Of a stretch of DNA of 64,000 nucleotides, positions 56,808 to 64,000 are shown piece by piece. Positions within the stretch are counted from its first letter, which is position 1. Each line of letters opens with the position of its first letter. A program made the position numbers and the translations under genes. The stretch is from positions 434,001 through 498,000 of the forward strand of contig NZ_QBKH01000005.1 in the NCBI RefSeq assembly GCF_003054045.1, read 5' to 3'. The notes below the pieces were generated by a model. That model made no database searches, was not told the DNA's origin, and was given only the letters and a program-made list of their open reading frames with translations. The stretch is from Sphingobacterium faecium (GTDB lineage: Bacteria > Bacteroidota > Bacteroidia > Sphingobacteriales > Sphingobacteriaceae).

Positions 56808-57875
56808 ATGGATAACACAATGAAAGCTGCTCGTTGGTATGCAGCAAAAGATATCAGAGTAGAGCCTACAGAAATTCCTTCACCACAGGCTGGTCAAGTT
56901 AAAATTTCAGTTCAGTTCGCCGGCATTTGTGGATCTGACTTACATGAATATGTACATGGACCGCAATTGATTCCAGTAGACAAACCGTATCCGCTCAATG
57001 GCCATCAAGGAACCACAACATTGGGTCATGAATTTTCAGGCATCGTTGATGCTGTAGGCGAAGATGTACAACATATACGGGTAGGTGATCGCGTGGTGGT
57101 AGAACCTATTTTCAAGAATTTTGATAGTCCTTTTATTGTTAATGGTAAATATAACCTATCCGAGCCATTAGGATTTATCGGACTCTCCAGCAATGGCGGT
57201 TTCGCATCCTATGTCGTGGTAGAAGATTACATGGTACACAAGATACCAGACAGCATGTCTTTTGAAAAAGGGGCGTTGGTAGAACCTGCCGCAGTAGCAG
57301 TATATGCTGTACTTCAAAGTGGTCTTAAAATCGGCCAGACCGTACTTGTTTCAGGAGCTGGTCCCATCGGCCTACTATGCGTGCAGGCGGCAATTGCTGC
57401 AGGTGCCACCACTGTAATTGTTACCGATATCGCTGATAAACGCCTTGAAAAAGCAAAAACGATCGGTGCAACACATATCATCAATGCAAAAGAAGATGAA
57501 ATTCCTCAAAAAATCAAGAACCTCACAGGTCTTGGGGTCGATATTTTTCTAGATTGTGCTGGTGTACAAGCATCTTATACCACGGGAATTCAGAGTTTAA
57601 AAAATGGTGGAACTGCTGTTTTAGTTGCTCTTTTTGGAAAACCAGTTACCACTGATGCCCTAGATCAGGTACTCCGAGAGATTACCATTAAAGGAATCAT
57701 CGCTTATCGAAATATTTTTCCGCATGTCATTTCCTTGATCGATAGCGGCCGAATGCCCGTAGAAAAATTGGTCACACGTAAAATTGTATTAGACAATATT
57801 GTATCAGAAGGGTTTGAAGCATTAGTTAATGATCCAAGTGAAGTCAAAATCTTAATTGATATACAGAGCAGTTAA
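56808..57875 (+). CDS. Zinc-type 2,3-butanediol dehydrogenase-like alcohol dehydrogenase
   Basis: 355 aa medium-chain dehydrogenase. Catalytic zinc ligands C41 (FAGICGSDLHEYVHGP), H74/E75 (TTLGHEFSG) and E159 (ALVEPAAVA) are present. The Rossmann motif GAGPIGLLC (about 182-190) follows. The structural zinc loop (about 100-118) is IFKNFDSPFIVNGKYNLSE: none of the usual four cysteines remain. The overall pattern is close to butanediol/sorbitol dehydrogenases. Start at 56808 has AAAGGGA upstream; ATG 56820 is an alternative. Substrate: vicinal diol or polyol by inference. Confidence 0.88.
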   Translation: MDNTMKAARWYAAKDIRVEPTEIPSPQAGQVKISVQFAGICGSDLHEYVHGPQLIPVDKPYPLNGHQGTTTLGHEFSGIVDAVGEDVQHIRVGDRVVVEPIFKNFDSPFIVNGKYNLSEPLGFIGLSSNGGFASYVVVEDYMVHKIPDSMSFEKGALVEPAAVAVYAVLQSGLKIGQTVLVSGAGPIGLLCVQAAIAAGATTVIVTDIADKRLEKAKTIGATHIINAKEDEIPQKIKNLTGLGVDIFLDCAGVQASYTTGIQSLKNGGTAVLVALFGKPVTTDALDQVLREITIKGIIAYRNIFPHVISLIDSGRMPVEKLVTRKIVLDNIVSEGFEALVNDPSEVKILIDIQSS

Positions 57876-57943
57876 CAGGATCAAAATCAGATAGGCAGGA
57901 AGAGACATCTGTAAAAAAAAGTAAACAAAACTTATCAATCCTT

Positions 57944-57978
57944 AAACAAAGCTCAATGACCAGTTGAGCTTTGTTTAT
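57944..57978 (+). terminator. Terminator-like hairpin after the dehydrogenase gene
   Basis: AAACAAAGCTCAA (57944-57956) pairs perfectly with TTGAGCTTTGTTT (57964-57976) with a 7-nt loop; the T-run is short, so strength is uncertain. Confidence 0.7.
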
Positions 57979-58119
57979 TGAGCATATACCTCAACAACTG
58001 ACACTGTTTTCCACCTGATGATATCCATCCCCTATCCAGTCCCAACGGAATCGACAGGTTCATCCTAATTTCGATCAACAAGATGCTAGTCAATACCTAA
58101 ATAGTAAAAAAATGGGTGA

Positions 58120-59190
58120 TTATGGAATTACCCTTTCTAAGCGTAACTGTTCAAATAATTTGATAAATGAATCTTCCGTATTTTGGTAAGCACCAAAGCC
58201 CAACTTTCTACTGTTTGCCATATCGACCATGACTTCTATAGGTCTCCCCAAATCAAGATCTGTATGCCAAGGTGAAGTCAGCTCAAATAGTTCATGATCA
58301 TGTAAGCCATATTTTTTGACTATATCTTGCCAAGTCTGACTTTCATTTGCCAGTTGATCTGCAAGTGGTGTGACTGTCCCATTGAATCCTTCAGATTCCA
58401 CACCAAAATATTGTGCAATACGTCCCCACATCCAGTTCCATCTAAATACATCTCCATTCACAATATTAAATGCCATATTTTTCGCAGCCTTATTGGTAGC
58501 AGCCCAGATTAACTGCTGAGCCAATATGTTGCTGTCTGTCACATCCGATAGACCACGCCACTGTGCTTCAGAACCTGGCCACAACATCTTCTTTCCTGTT
58601 TCTTTACAAATACTGGCATATACGGCAAGCGTTACACCCAGATTCATCAGATTACCAATAGCGTGACCTATTACTGTATGCGGTCGGTGTATACTCCAAG
58701 TAAAACCATCCCGGTCGGCAGCTCGATAGATCTCATCTTCTTGTGCATAATAAAAATTAGGGTACTGCAACCTTGGCTGTTCTTCGCGGATAGGTGTATT
58801 AGGAAAAACACCTGCGCCGACATAAGCCTCAAAGGGGCCTAAATAATGCTTCAACCCAGTTACTAAAGCAACATGCTCAACTGTATTTTTTTTAGACAAT
58901 ACATCCAAAAGATTGCGAACCATCCGGCTGTTCACCTCTATATTTGCAGTCTCCGAATCTTGACGCATCCAAGTACTAAAAAATATATGCGTAGGATAAA
59001 CTGTTTCCAATGCCCTCATCAGATCTTCCGGATCGAGAAGGTCAGCTTTTACCGGAAATACGTCGGATTTCTCTATCTTTGGATGACGCGCCAATCCGTA
59101 CGTCTTCCATCCCTGAGCAACAAGTTCTTGAGCCAAATTACTACCTGTGATGCCCGTAGCACCTACAACCAATGCAATTCTATCCATCAT
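58120..59190 (-). CDS. PRISE-like SDR (progesterone 5beta-reductase/iridoid synthase type)
   Basis: 356 aa, extended SDR. NADPH motif VVGATGITGSNLAQEL (8-23) and PRISE marks: THIFFSTWMRQ, VTGLKHYLGPFEAYVGAG, PNFYYAQEDEIY (catalytic Tyr-type region) and SIHRPHTVIGHA. Substrates are unsaturated enones in characterised members; the native bacterial substrate is unknown. The promoter region carries a TAACTTTG box and FNR-type sites; the neighbouring gene is a Crp/Fnr regulator on the same strand. The start is ATG 59190 or 59187. Confidence 0.87.
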   Translation of the reverse strand: MMDRIALVVGATGITGSNLAQELVAQGWKTYGLARHPKIEKSDVFPVKADLLDPEDLMRALETVYPTHIFFSTWMRQDSETANIEVNSRMVRNLLDVLSKKNTVEHVALVTGLKHYLGPFEAYVGAGVFPNTPIREEQPRLQYPNFYYAQEDEIYRAADRDGFTWSIHRPHTVIGHAIGNLMNLGVTLAVYASICKETGKKMLWPGSEAQWRGLSDVTDSNILAQQLIWAATNKAAKNMAFNIVNGDVFRWNWMWGRIAQYFGVESEGFNGTVTPLADQLANESQTWQDIVKKYGLHDHELFELTSPWHTDLDLGRPIEVMVDMANSRKLGFGAYQNTEDSFIKLFEQLRLERVIP

Positions 59191-59208
59191 TATTATTTAT
59201 GTTTTCAA

Positions 59209-59275
59209 CAAAGTTATCCGTGTTCGAAAACAAAGTAGTTGATCCTAGTCAAGAAATTTCATTGATCCAGATCAA
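59209..59275 (-). promoter_or_regulatory. PRISE gene promoter with two FNR-type boxes
   Basis: The -7 box TAACTTTG (59216 to 59209, minus strand) is 19 bp before the ATG. Upstream, TTGATCCAGATCAA (59262-59275) fits TTGAT-N4-ATCAA exactly and TTGATCCTAGTCAA (59239-59252) with one mismatch. They are 23 bp apart, consistent with two helix turns. Confidence 0.65.
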
Positions 59276-59279
59276 CACA

Positions 59280-59861
59280 TTAATCAGTTGAAGCTAATTT
59301 TTTTCGGATTCTACTCAGTGTTTCGGGAGCCAAACCGAGGTACGAAGCAACCAAATGCTGGGGTACACGTTGCATGATTTCAGGATTAGATTGGATCAAT
59401 CTTTGGAACTTCTCTTCCGCCGAATAGCTATTTGAGCTGATCAAGCGTTCATCTTTTGTAACCAAACTATTTTGATATAACAGTCGAAAATATCTGTCCA
59501 TAATCGGAACGTCAAGAGTCAACTGTTCATATGCAGCCCGCGATAACAGAAAGAGTTCAGTATCCTCCACCGCATCGATATACAGTGTAGCAGGTTGTTG
59601 ATTAATATAACTATTAAAGTCAGAAATCCACCAACCCTCCCAACCAAATAAGCTAATGTGTTCATTTCCTTTTTCATCCAGACGATAAGACTTGATAAGC
59701 CCTTTATTGACAAAAGAAAGATGCATACAGATGTCCCCCTCTTCAAGTATAAATTGTTTCTTTCTAATTTTTTTAAAAGTAAAAAATGTAGCAATTGCTG
59801 ATTTCTCCGCATCTGTTAATGCTACTTTGTGCTCAATATGGGAAAATAGTACGTCGAACAT
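59280..59861 (-). CDS. Crp/Fnr-family transcriptional regulator
   Basis: 193 aa from ATG 59861 (MFDVLFSHIEHK); a frame extension to 59885 is less likely. The cyclic-nucleotide-type beta barrel (about 20-110) has FILEEGDICMHLSFVNKGLIKSYRLDEKGNE; the long dimer helix and C-terminal HTH follow (LISSNSYSAEEKFQRLI, VPQHLVASYLGLAPETLSRIRKKL). No N-terminal cysteine cluster, so it is not an oxygen-sensing Fe-S FNR. FNR-type boxes beside the adjacent reductase suggest that gene as target. Confidence 0.9.
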   Translation of the reverse strand: MFDVLFSHIEHKVALTDAEKSAIATFFTFKKIRKKQFILEEGDICMHLSFVNKGLIKSYRLDEKGNEHISLFGWEGWWISDFNSYINQQPATLYIDAVEDTELFLLSRAAYEQLTLDVPIMDRYFRLLYQNSLVTKDERLISSNSYSAEEKFQRLIQSNPEIMQRVPQHLVASYLGLAPETLSRIRKKLASTD

Positions 59862-59913
59862 GTAATTCTTTTTATATCCTATCAAACTTAAATAATTTTG
59901 TTTTGTTGAACAG

Positions 59914-59986
59914 TGGTGTTATATCGACACCATCTATTACTTTTCTCATATATGATTCTAAGCTACATTTGGCATTAATTAATGCC
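59914..59986. promoter_or_regulatory. Palindromes upstream of the Crp/Fnr gene
   Basis: TGGTGT-n7-ACACCA (59914-59932) lies 53 bp before the gene's ATG, and a perfect 16-bp palindrome GGCATTAATTAATGCC (59971-59986) lies 110 bp before it. Either could be a self-regulation site. Confidence 0.45.
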
Positions 59987-60036
59987 TATTTAATCTATAG
60001 TACCTTTACTACTTCAAGATAAATTAAAAATTTCCA

Positions 60037-60660
60037 TTAGTCTAGCTTCATAAAACTTTTCTCTATTTCCTGTGAAGGTGTATAAAATTTTAATGTGAGG
60101 CTATCTGGACTGTCTTTGAGCACATCAAGCCGAATGACGCTTTCATAGCCAACTTTAACATGATCACTTTTTAGAAAATCAGCATCCGTGAATAATATTA
60201 CTTGTTCTACAATACCCTTATTTTCTATAATTTGTAGACGCGGACGAGACATCACACTCTGTATCAGCTGTACCCTATACTTTCCATATTCGGGAGTATA
60301 ATACGATCGTCTTTCCATGCCTGTACTTGAAAACAAAATGCCGTAAAATGGCAACATCATTGGAACAATACTCATCAACAAGCCTAAGATTAAAACAAAC
60401 AAATAAATCTTAGTCAAAATGCTTTTCCAGAAAACGATCAAAAATGCAAAAGTTGACAAAAACCATGTCCAGAAGACCAGTCTATCTGTCCAATACCCTG
60501 CTAAGCTGATCTGCCAAAGCAGAATAGCTGTTACATCGACCAGCAACAGCATTGTCACGATCATATAAACCGAGAAAAAGATCTTTTTCCTATTTTTAAT
60601 TCGCAAACTTAAAATTTCGTTGTTGTCTATTCCCATCGATCTTATCTTTAGTGCTGTCAA
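60037..60660 (-). CDS. Membrane protein of unknown function
   Basis: 207 aa. Three to four hydrophobic helices (about 28-50, 60-82, 85-115) flanked by a basic cytoplasmic N-terminus (SLRIKNRKKI), followed by a soluble C-terminal beta-rich segment (about 120-207). No family was recognised. ATG 60636 is an alternative start (MGIDNNEILSLR). It lies downstream of the LLM oxidoreductase on the same strand, 85 bp away. Confidence 0.6.
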   Translation of the reverse strand: MTALKIRSMGIDNNEILSLRIKNRKKIFFSVYMIVTMLLLVDVTAILLWQISLAGYWTDRLVFWTWFLSTFAFLIVFWKSILTKIYLFVLILGLLMSIVPMMLPFYGILFSSTGMERRSYYTPEYGKYRVQLIQSVMSRPRLQIIENKGIVEQVILFTDADFLKSDHVKVGYESVIRLDVLKDSPDSLTLKFYTPSQEIEKSFMKLD

Positions 60661-60690
60661 AAAGAGTTTTTTATCAAATTCTTTTTGACA

Positions 60691-60731
60691 ATTTAATGTA
60701 CATTATTTTATCCAAATCCTGTACATTAAAT
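60691..60731. repeat. Perfect 12-bp inverted repeat before the membrane protein gene
   Basis: ATTTAATGTACA (60691-60702) with TGTACATTAAAT (60720-60731), 17-nt spacer. It lies in the 85-bp gap, near a minus-strand TTTGG and TAAATTG that may be a promoter, so an operator is possible. Confidence 0.55.
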
Positions 60732-60745
60732 CACGATCAATTTCC

Positions 60746-61732
60746 TTACCGCTTTATTTCTCCTAGTGATGGGAAATAGGGCAATATTTCCTCTCCCAAT
60801 TCATTTATAACATCAGCAATAGGTCTTGAGCTAAAATGAATACCTAAAGCAGCATGATTAACTCCGACTTCCTGCCATTCATAAAGTAGATCCAACAATC
60901 CCCTTCTTCCCGTTTTCAGTACAAAACCTCCACGTAAAGGAGTTCGCGGAAAATTAGGATCTTCCGCTAGATCAATCCACTCATTTGTCATATGGGGTTT
61001 AAAGGTTTGATGAGGAATTAATTCTCGCCAAGCTTTTATTTTATCACCCAAGGGCTTTACATGCATCTTTGATGTTGTCGCACCAGGATAGGTGATCCAG
61101 CCGTCACCATGTTCAGCGATCCAGGACAAAGACTGCTGACTAGCGCCCGTTATTAAACTGGGGATATATTTTTGAGCAGGTTTTGGTAAGAGATCCAATG
61201 TGTCGATGTGTGTAAGAGCAGACTTTATTTTGGGAAAATCCTCCGTATGCAGACGGCGAAAATCTTCCAATACCTGCCTAAAACGTTCACCACGTTGCTC
61301 AAATTCAATTCCAAAAGCTGGAAATTCAATAGATCGATCTCCTGAACCCACTCCCAACAACAGTCTATTATTGGACAACTGATCTAAAGAAGCAGCTGTC
61401 TTGGCTAGAGAAATAGGATGCCAAAAAGGTAAAACAATACTACCGGTGGCTAAAGCGACCTGGTTTGTTTGTCCTGCAAGAAAAGAAAGATAAGTAAAAG
61501 CATCATACACCTGACCAGCATCACCAAAACTAGGATCAAACATAGGGATATCCCGAACCCAAATAGAAGCAAAATTTAAACGGTCAATTTGTTTCATGTA
61601 TGCCGTGTGCTGAGCGAAAATAGTTAGGTTCCCATGATAAACTTCTAAAGGTAGAAATAAACCTACTGTAAGTTTATTCGGTGCAAATACGCGATTAAAT
61701 GCGTTGTGATTTTCAAAATTTCTGGACATCAT
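60746..61732 (-). CDS. LLM-class flavin-dependent oxidoreductase
   Basis: 328 aa luciferase-like protein. Motifs: NKLTVGLFLPLEVYHGN, FASIWVRDIPMFDPSFGDAGQVYDAFTYLSFLAGQTNQVALATGSIVLPFWHPI, LLLGVGSGDRSIEFPAFG, HGDGWITYPGATTSK. It differs from the YhbW-type gene at 22209 and fits the TIGR03571-type subgroup from memory. FMNH2 or F420-like cofactor; substrate unknown. Two 24-bp operator-like repeats precede it, next to an ArsR-type gene. ATG 61732 or 61729. Confidence 0.88.
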   Translation of the reverse strand: MMSRNFENHNAFNRVFAPNKLTVGLFLPLEVYHGNLTIFAQHTAYMKQIDRLNFASIWVRDIPMFDPSFGDAGQVYDAFTYLSFLAGQTNQVALATGSIVLPFWHPISLAKTAASLDQLSNNRLLLGVGSGDRSIEFPAFGIEFEQRGERFRQVLEDFRRLHTEDFPKIKSALTHIDTLDLLPKPAQKYIPSLITGASQQSLSWIAEHGDGWITYPGATTSKMHVKPLGDKIKAWRELIPHQTFKPHMTNEWIDLAEDPNFPRTPLRGGFVLKTGRRGLLDLLYEWQEVGVNHAALGIHFSSRPIADVINELGEEILPYFPSLGEIKR

Positions 61733-61762
61733 TTTTTTAAGAATAATTTTAAGTGTTAATGA

Positions 61763-61894
61763 TTCGATATATCTAGATTTCTAGATATAGAAAATAAAAA
61801 AATAAAGGTATCCCTATACCTTTGTGAGTAATCGATAGTTAAACGAATAGACCTCCATAAAACAAATCATTTCGATATATCTAGATTTCTAGAT
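61763..61894. promoter_or_regulatory. Tandem operator-like 24-bp repeats before the LLM oxidoreductase
   Basis: An identical 24-bp sequence lies at 61763-61786 and 61871-61894. Each holds TCTAGA-TT-TCTAGA-type palindromic arms (ATCTAGA/TCTAGAT). Each copy is followed by a short inverted repeat AAGGTA...TACCTT (about 61804-61820 and about 61913-61930), whose minus-strand half resembles a -7 box (TACCTTTA). The arrangement looks like a duplicated promoter-operator unit. Confidence 0.65.
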
Positions 61895-62044
61895 GTTAAT
61901 AATTCAAAAATTAAGGTACTTAAATACCTTATTTCACAGATGGGTAGAATCTAAAATTAGTATCTAATTTCTGACGCTCATCTTCTGAGTTAATCAATAG
62001 CTAAAAATTACCAACCTTTCTTGGTAAGCTCTTGACACATTCCT

Positions 62045-62344
62045 TTACAAAGTATCTTTAATATAGGAAGCAAGTTCTTGAATTCTTTTTTCATTTCGTT
62101 TATAATAAGTCCACTGGCCTTCTCGAACAGATTTTAACAAACCACAATTCACCATAGAAGTGAGATAAGAAGAAATTGTTGACTGCGACAAACCAGCTTT
62201 TTTCTGAATGACACTCATACAGACTCCATAATCTGTCACTTCAGGCTCGATATCCTCAGCATTAAAATGATTATTTGGATTCTTCAACCAATGCAAGATC
62301 TGTAAACGATGTTCATTTGCCAAAATTTTAAAAATATCAACCAT
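62045..62344 (-). CDS. ArsR-type winged-helix regulator
   Basis: 99 aa. IFKILANEHRLQILHWL (4-20), recognition helix region GLSQSTISSYLTSMVNCGLLKSVREGQWTYYKRN (about 51-84). The Cys in VCMSVIQKK lies near helix 3, but a full metal site is not clear, so the ligand may be a small molecule. It is 312 bp upstream of the LLM gene on the same strand and has its own TATGTTTG promoter; it is the likely regulator of that gene and of itself. Confidence 0.92.
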   Translation of the reverse strand: MVDIFKILANEHRLQILHWLKNPNNHFNAEDIEPEVTDYGVCMSVIQKKAGLSQSTISSYLTSMVNCGLLKSVREGQWTYYKRNEKRIQELASYIKDTL

Positions 62345-62377
62345 ATCTATATATCTAATAATCTCGATACAAACATA
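62345..62377 (-). promoter_or_regulatory. arsR promoter and possible operator half-sites
   Basis: Minus-strand TATGTTTG (62377 to 62370) matches TAnnTTTG. Between it and the ATG, ATATCTATATATCTA (62344-62358) shares ATATCTA with the repeats at 61763 and 61871. Confidence 0.55.
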
Positions 62378-62399
62378 TTTAAAATCGACTTGATCTCTG

Positions 62400-62870
62400 T
62401 TAAATTCATGTCATCTTACCAAATCATATACTAAGAAAAATATCTCATCCCTCAACAATTATTACAAAAAATCAATGTCTTTGCAAATACGCCAAGTACT
62501 AATACTGAATAAGAACATGTAAAGGGCATCTATTTTTGATTTTTTTTAAATGCTTAAATGTACACAATTAATGAAAAAGTTTTTCAGATGATGCATCTGA
62601 ATTGCTTCAAATAACATGCACTAACAAACGATTGCATAAATCATTTGCAGATAAATGCATGACAAAAATCAAGAATACAAAACCAAAAATCCATCTTTTA
62701 CCCGATGTTTAAATCGTGTATGAATCTGATTACAATCTACTTTCAGAGCTCACAAAGCTCCAATATTCTTTGAAATCCTGATCTATTAGCGTATGTTTGC
62801 CTATCTTATATCGGGATTAAATCTTCGATATAGACAACCCTAAATCTGATAACACCCAAACTTATACATC
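62400..62870. other. Intergenic region before the GH110 gene
   Basis: About 470 bp with no gene. An inverted pair TATATCG (62807-62813) and CGATATA (62826-62832) lies 38 bp before the GH110 ATG and may be a control site. Confidence 0.4.
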
Positions 62871-64000
62871 ATGCACAATTGGTTAAAAAATAACATAACG
62901 GTGATCTTCCTTGCCTTTATTAGTTTTCAAGCACAGGCAAATCCAAGTCCAAAAGCTTACGACTTGGCGAAGTATGGCATCCATCCCAATACCGGGAAAA
63001 ATAGCAGTCCGACAATCAATCAAGCGATCCAAAAAGTTGTGGCAGAAGCGGGAAAAAACACCCCGATCATTATCAAATTTAAGAAAGGGCGCTATGACTT
63101 CCATGCCGAAGGTGCTTTACAGAAAGTATATTACATCTCCAACCATGATCAAGATAATCCAAAAACAGTTGGTATAGCCTTAGAACAATATCAAAATATC
63201 ACCATAGATGGTCAAGGTTCTGATTTTATCTTTCACGGCCGGATGTTACCGATTTCCTTGGTTGAAAATAATAACCTGACACTCAAAAATATCCACATCG
63301 ATTTCGAGCGACCGCAGATCTGTCAAGTCAAGATTTTGGAAAATGATGTTGCAGCAGGCATCATCACCTATCAAACAGCACCCTGGGTCACTTATACCAT
63401 CCAAGATAGTACATTTTATAACACAGGCGAAGGTTGGGAAATGCGCCCCACAGCAGGCATCGCTTTTGAAGAAAAAACAAAGCACATCGTTTACAACAGC
63501 AGCGATATTGCAGTAGGTACAACACATGTTTCCGAAATATCAAAAGGTATCATTAGAGCCTATAAGTGGAAAAATCCGAAACTGATACCTGGTACTATTG
63601 TCGCTATGCGAAGCTGGCATAGACCTAACCCTGGTATTTTTGTCCATAAAGGAAAAGACATTCATTTAGAAAACATAAGGATACACTATGCCGAAGGAAT
63701 GGGGCTACTGGCACAACTAACGGACAATATTTATCTGAACAAATTTCAAGTCGCATTAAGAAGCAAAAACGATCCGCGCTATTTTACAGCACAGGCAGAT
63801 GCCACACATTTCTCTGGCTGTAAAGGTGTCATTGTTTCCAATAATGGTCTATATGAAAACATGATGGACGACGCCATCAATATACATGGCACTTATTTAA
63901 AAGTCATTCAAAAATTGGATAATAAAACTATTCTTGCCAGATACATGCACGAACAATCCTATGGTTTTGATTGGGGATATACAGGCGACTCCGTACAGTT
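62871..64000 (+). CDS. Secreted alpha-1,3-galactosidase, GH110 family (3' end cut by window)
   Basis: An open frame of 376 codons from ATG 62871 to the window edge; the gene continues to the right. Signal peptide about 1-23 (VIFLAFISFQAQA). GH110 pattern: IALEQYQNITIDGQGSDFIFHGRMLPISLVENNNLTLKN (parallel beta-helix repeats), QADATHFSGCKGVIVSNNGLYENMMDDAINIHGTYLKV with the Asp-Asp pair seen in characterised members. It would remove terminal alpha-1,3-galactose, for example from B-antigen-type glycans. No neighbouring glycan genes are visible before the window ends. Confidence 0.88.
   Translation, partial: MHNWLKNNITVIFLAFISFQAQANPSPKAYDLAKYGIHPNTGKNSSPTINQAIQKVVAEAGKNTPIIIKFKKGRYDFHAEGALQKVYYISNHDQDNPKTVGIALEQYQNITIDGQGSDFIFHGRMLPISLVENNNLTLKNIHIDFERPQICQVKILENDVAAGIITYQTAPWVTYTIQDSTFYNTGEGWEMRPTAGIAFEEKTKHIVYNSSDIAVGTTHVSEISKGIIRAYKWKNPKLIPGTIVAMRSWHRPNPGIFVHKGKDIHLENIRIHYAEGMGLLAQLTDNIYLNKFQVALRSKNDPRYFTAQADATHFSGCKGVIVSNNGLYENMMDDAINIHGTYLKVIQKLDNKTILARYMHEQSYGFDWGYTGDSVQ

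Overview
The window looks like chromosomal DNA of a Bacteroidota bacterium, most likely Sphingobacteriaceae (Sphingobacterium or Pedobacter type). This is inferred from low GC, start codons that mostly lack Shine-Dalgarno sequences, many promoters of the Bacteroidota form TTTG-n19/20-TAnnTTTG, and families typical of the phylum: a DUF5606 protein, DUF4296 lipoprotein, membrane LytTR regulators, a TonB receptor with a carboxypeptidase-like plug extension, and DnaE fused to a DEDDh exonuclease. No rRNA, CRISPR array, prophage or intact insertion sequence was seen.

Layout. 0.3-6 kb: amino acid synthesis, with an aromatic aminotransferase plus tyrA, then a SAM-I riboswitch in front of metY-hom. 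6-14 kb: a 58-aa membrane protein, radC, cyclophilin, DUF5606, pyrD, an ABC-F ATPase and an SDR/adenylate-forming-enzyme pair. 13.8-25 kb: a leftward lipoprotein-mutS2-mgtC operon opposite a rightward yggS-GNAT-lipoprotein-lysC-methyltransferase run, then a flavin monooxygenase and membrane proteins. 25-33 kb: amt, trxA, dnaE and a MocR regulator, all leftward. 33-39 kb: GNAT, AAA ATPase, a second yggS, an OmpA lipoprotein, a GH144-like protein and accA. 39.5 kb: tRNA-Lys(TTT), followed by a partial copy of its 3' end.

39.9-64 kb is more accessory: a CPBP protease with a membrane LytTR regulator, a serine hydrolase with an AraC regulator, a five-PAS soluble histidine kinase, an orphan TonB receptor with a LytS/LytTR system, a GT4 glycosyltransferase, a butanediol-type dehydrogenase, a PRISE-like reductase beside a Crp/Fnr regulator, a luciferase-like monooxygenase beside an ArsR regulator, and the first 376 codons of a GH110 alpha-galactosidase that runs off the right edge.

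The most interesting signals are regulatory. (1) At 51.2-54.0 kb two LytS-type proteins lie in tandem with a LytTR response regulator; the first has lost its phospho-acceptor His (Glu instead), its N-box and its G-box, so it reads as a pseudokinase beside an intact kinase, downstream of a TonB receptor. (2) An exact FNR-type box and a near-exact one lie between the PRISE-like reductase and the Crp/Fnr gene. (3) Two copies of a 24-bp operator-like repeat lie in front of the monooxygenase next to ArsR, with a related half-site at the arsR promoter. (4) A SAM-I riboswitch has a long structured leader but no obvious terminator. These are readings from sequence alone; no database search was run.
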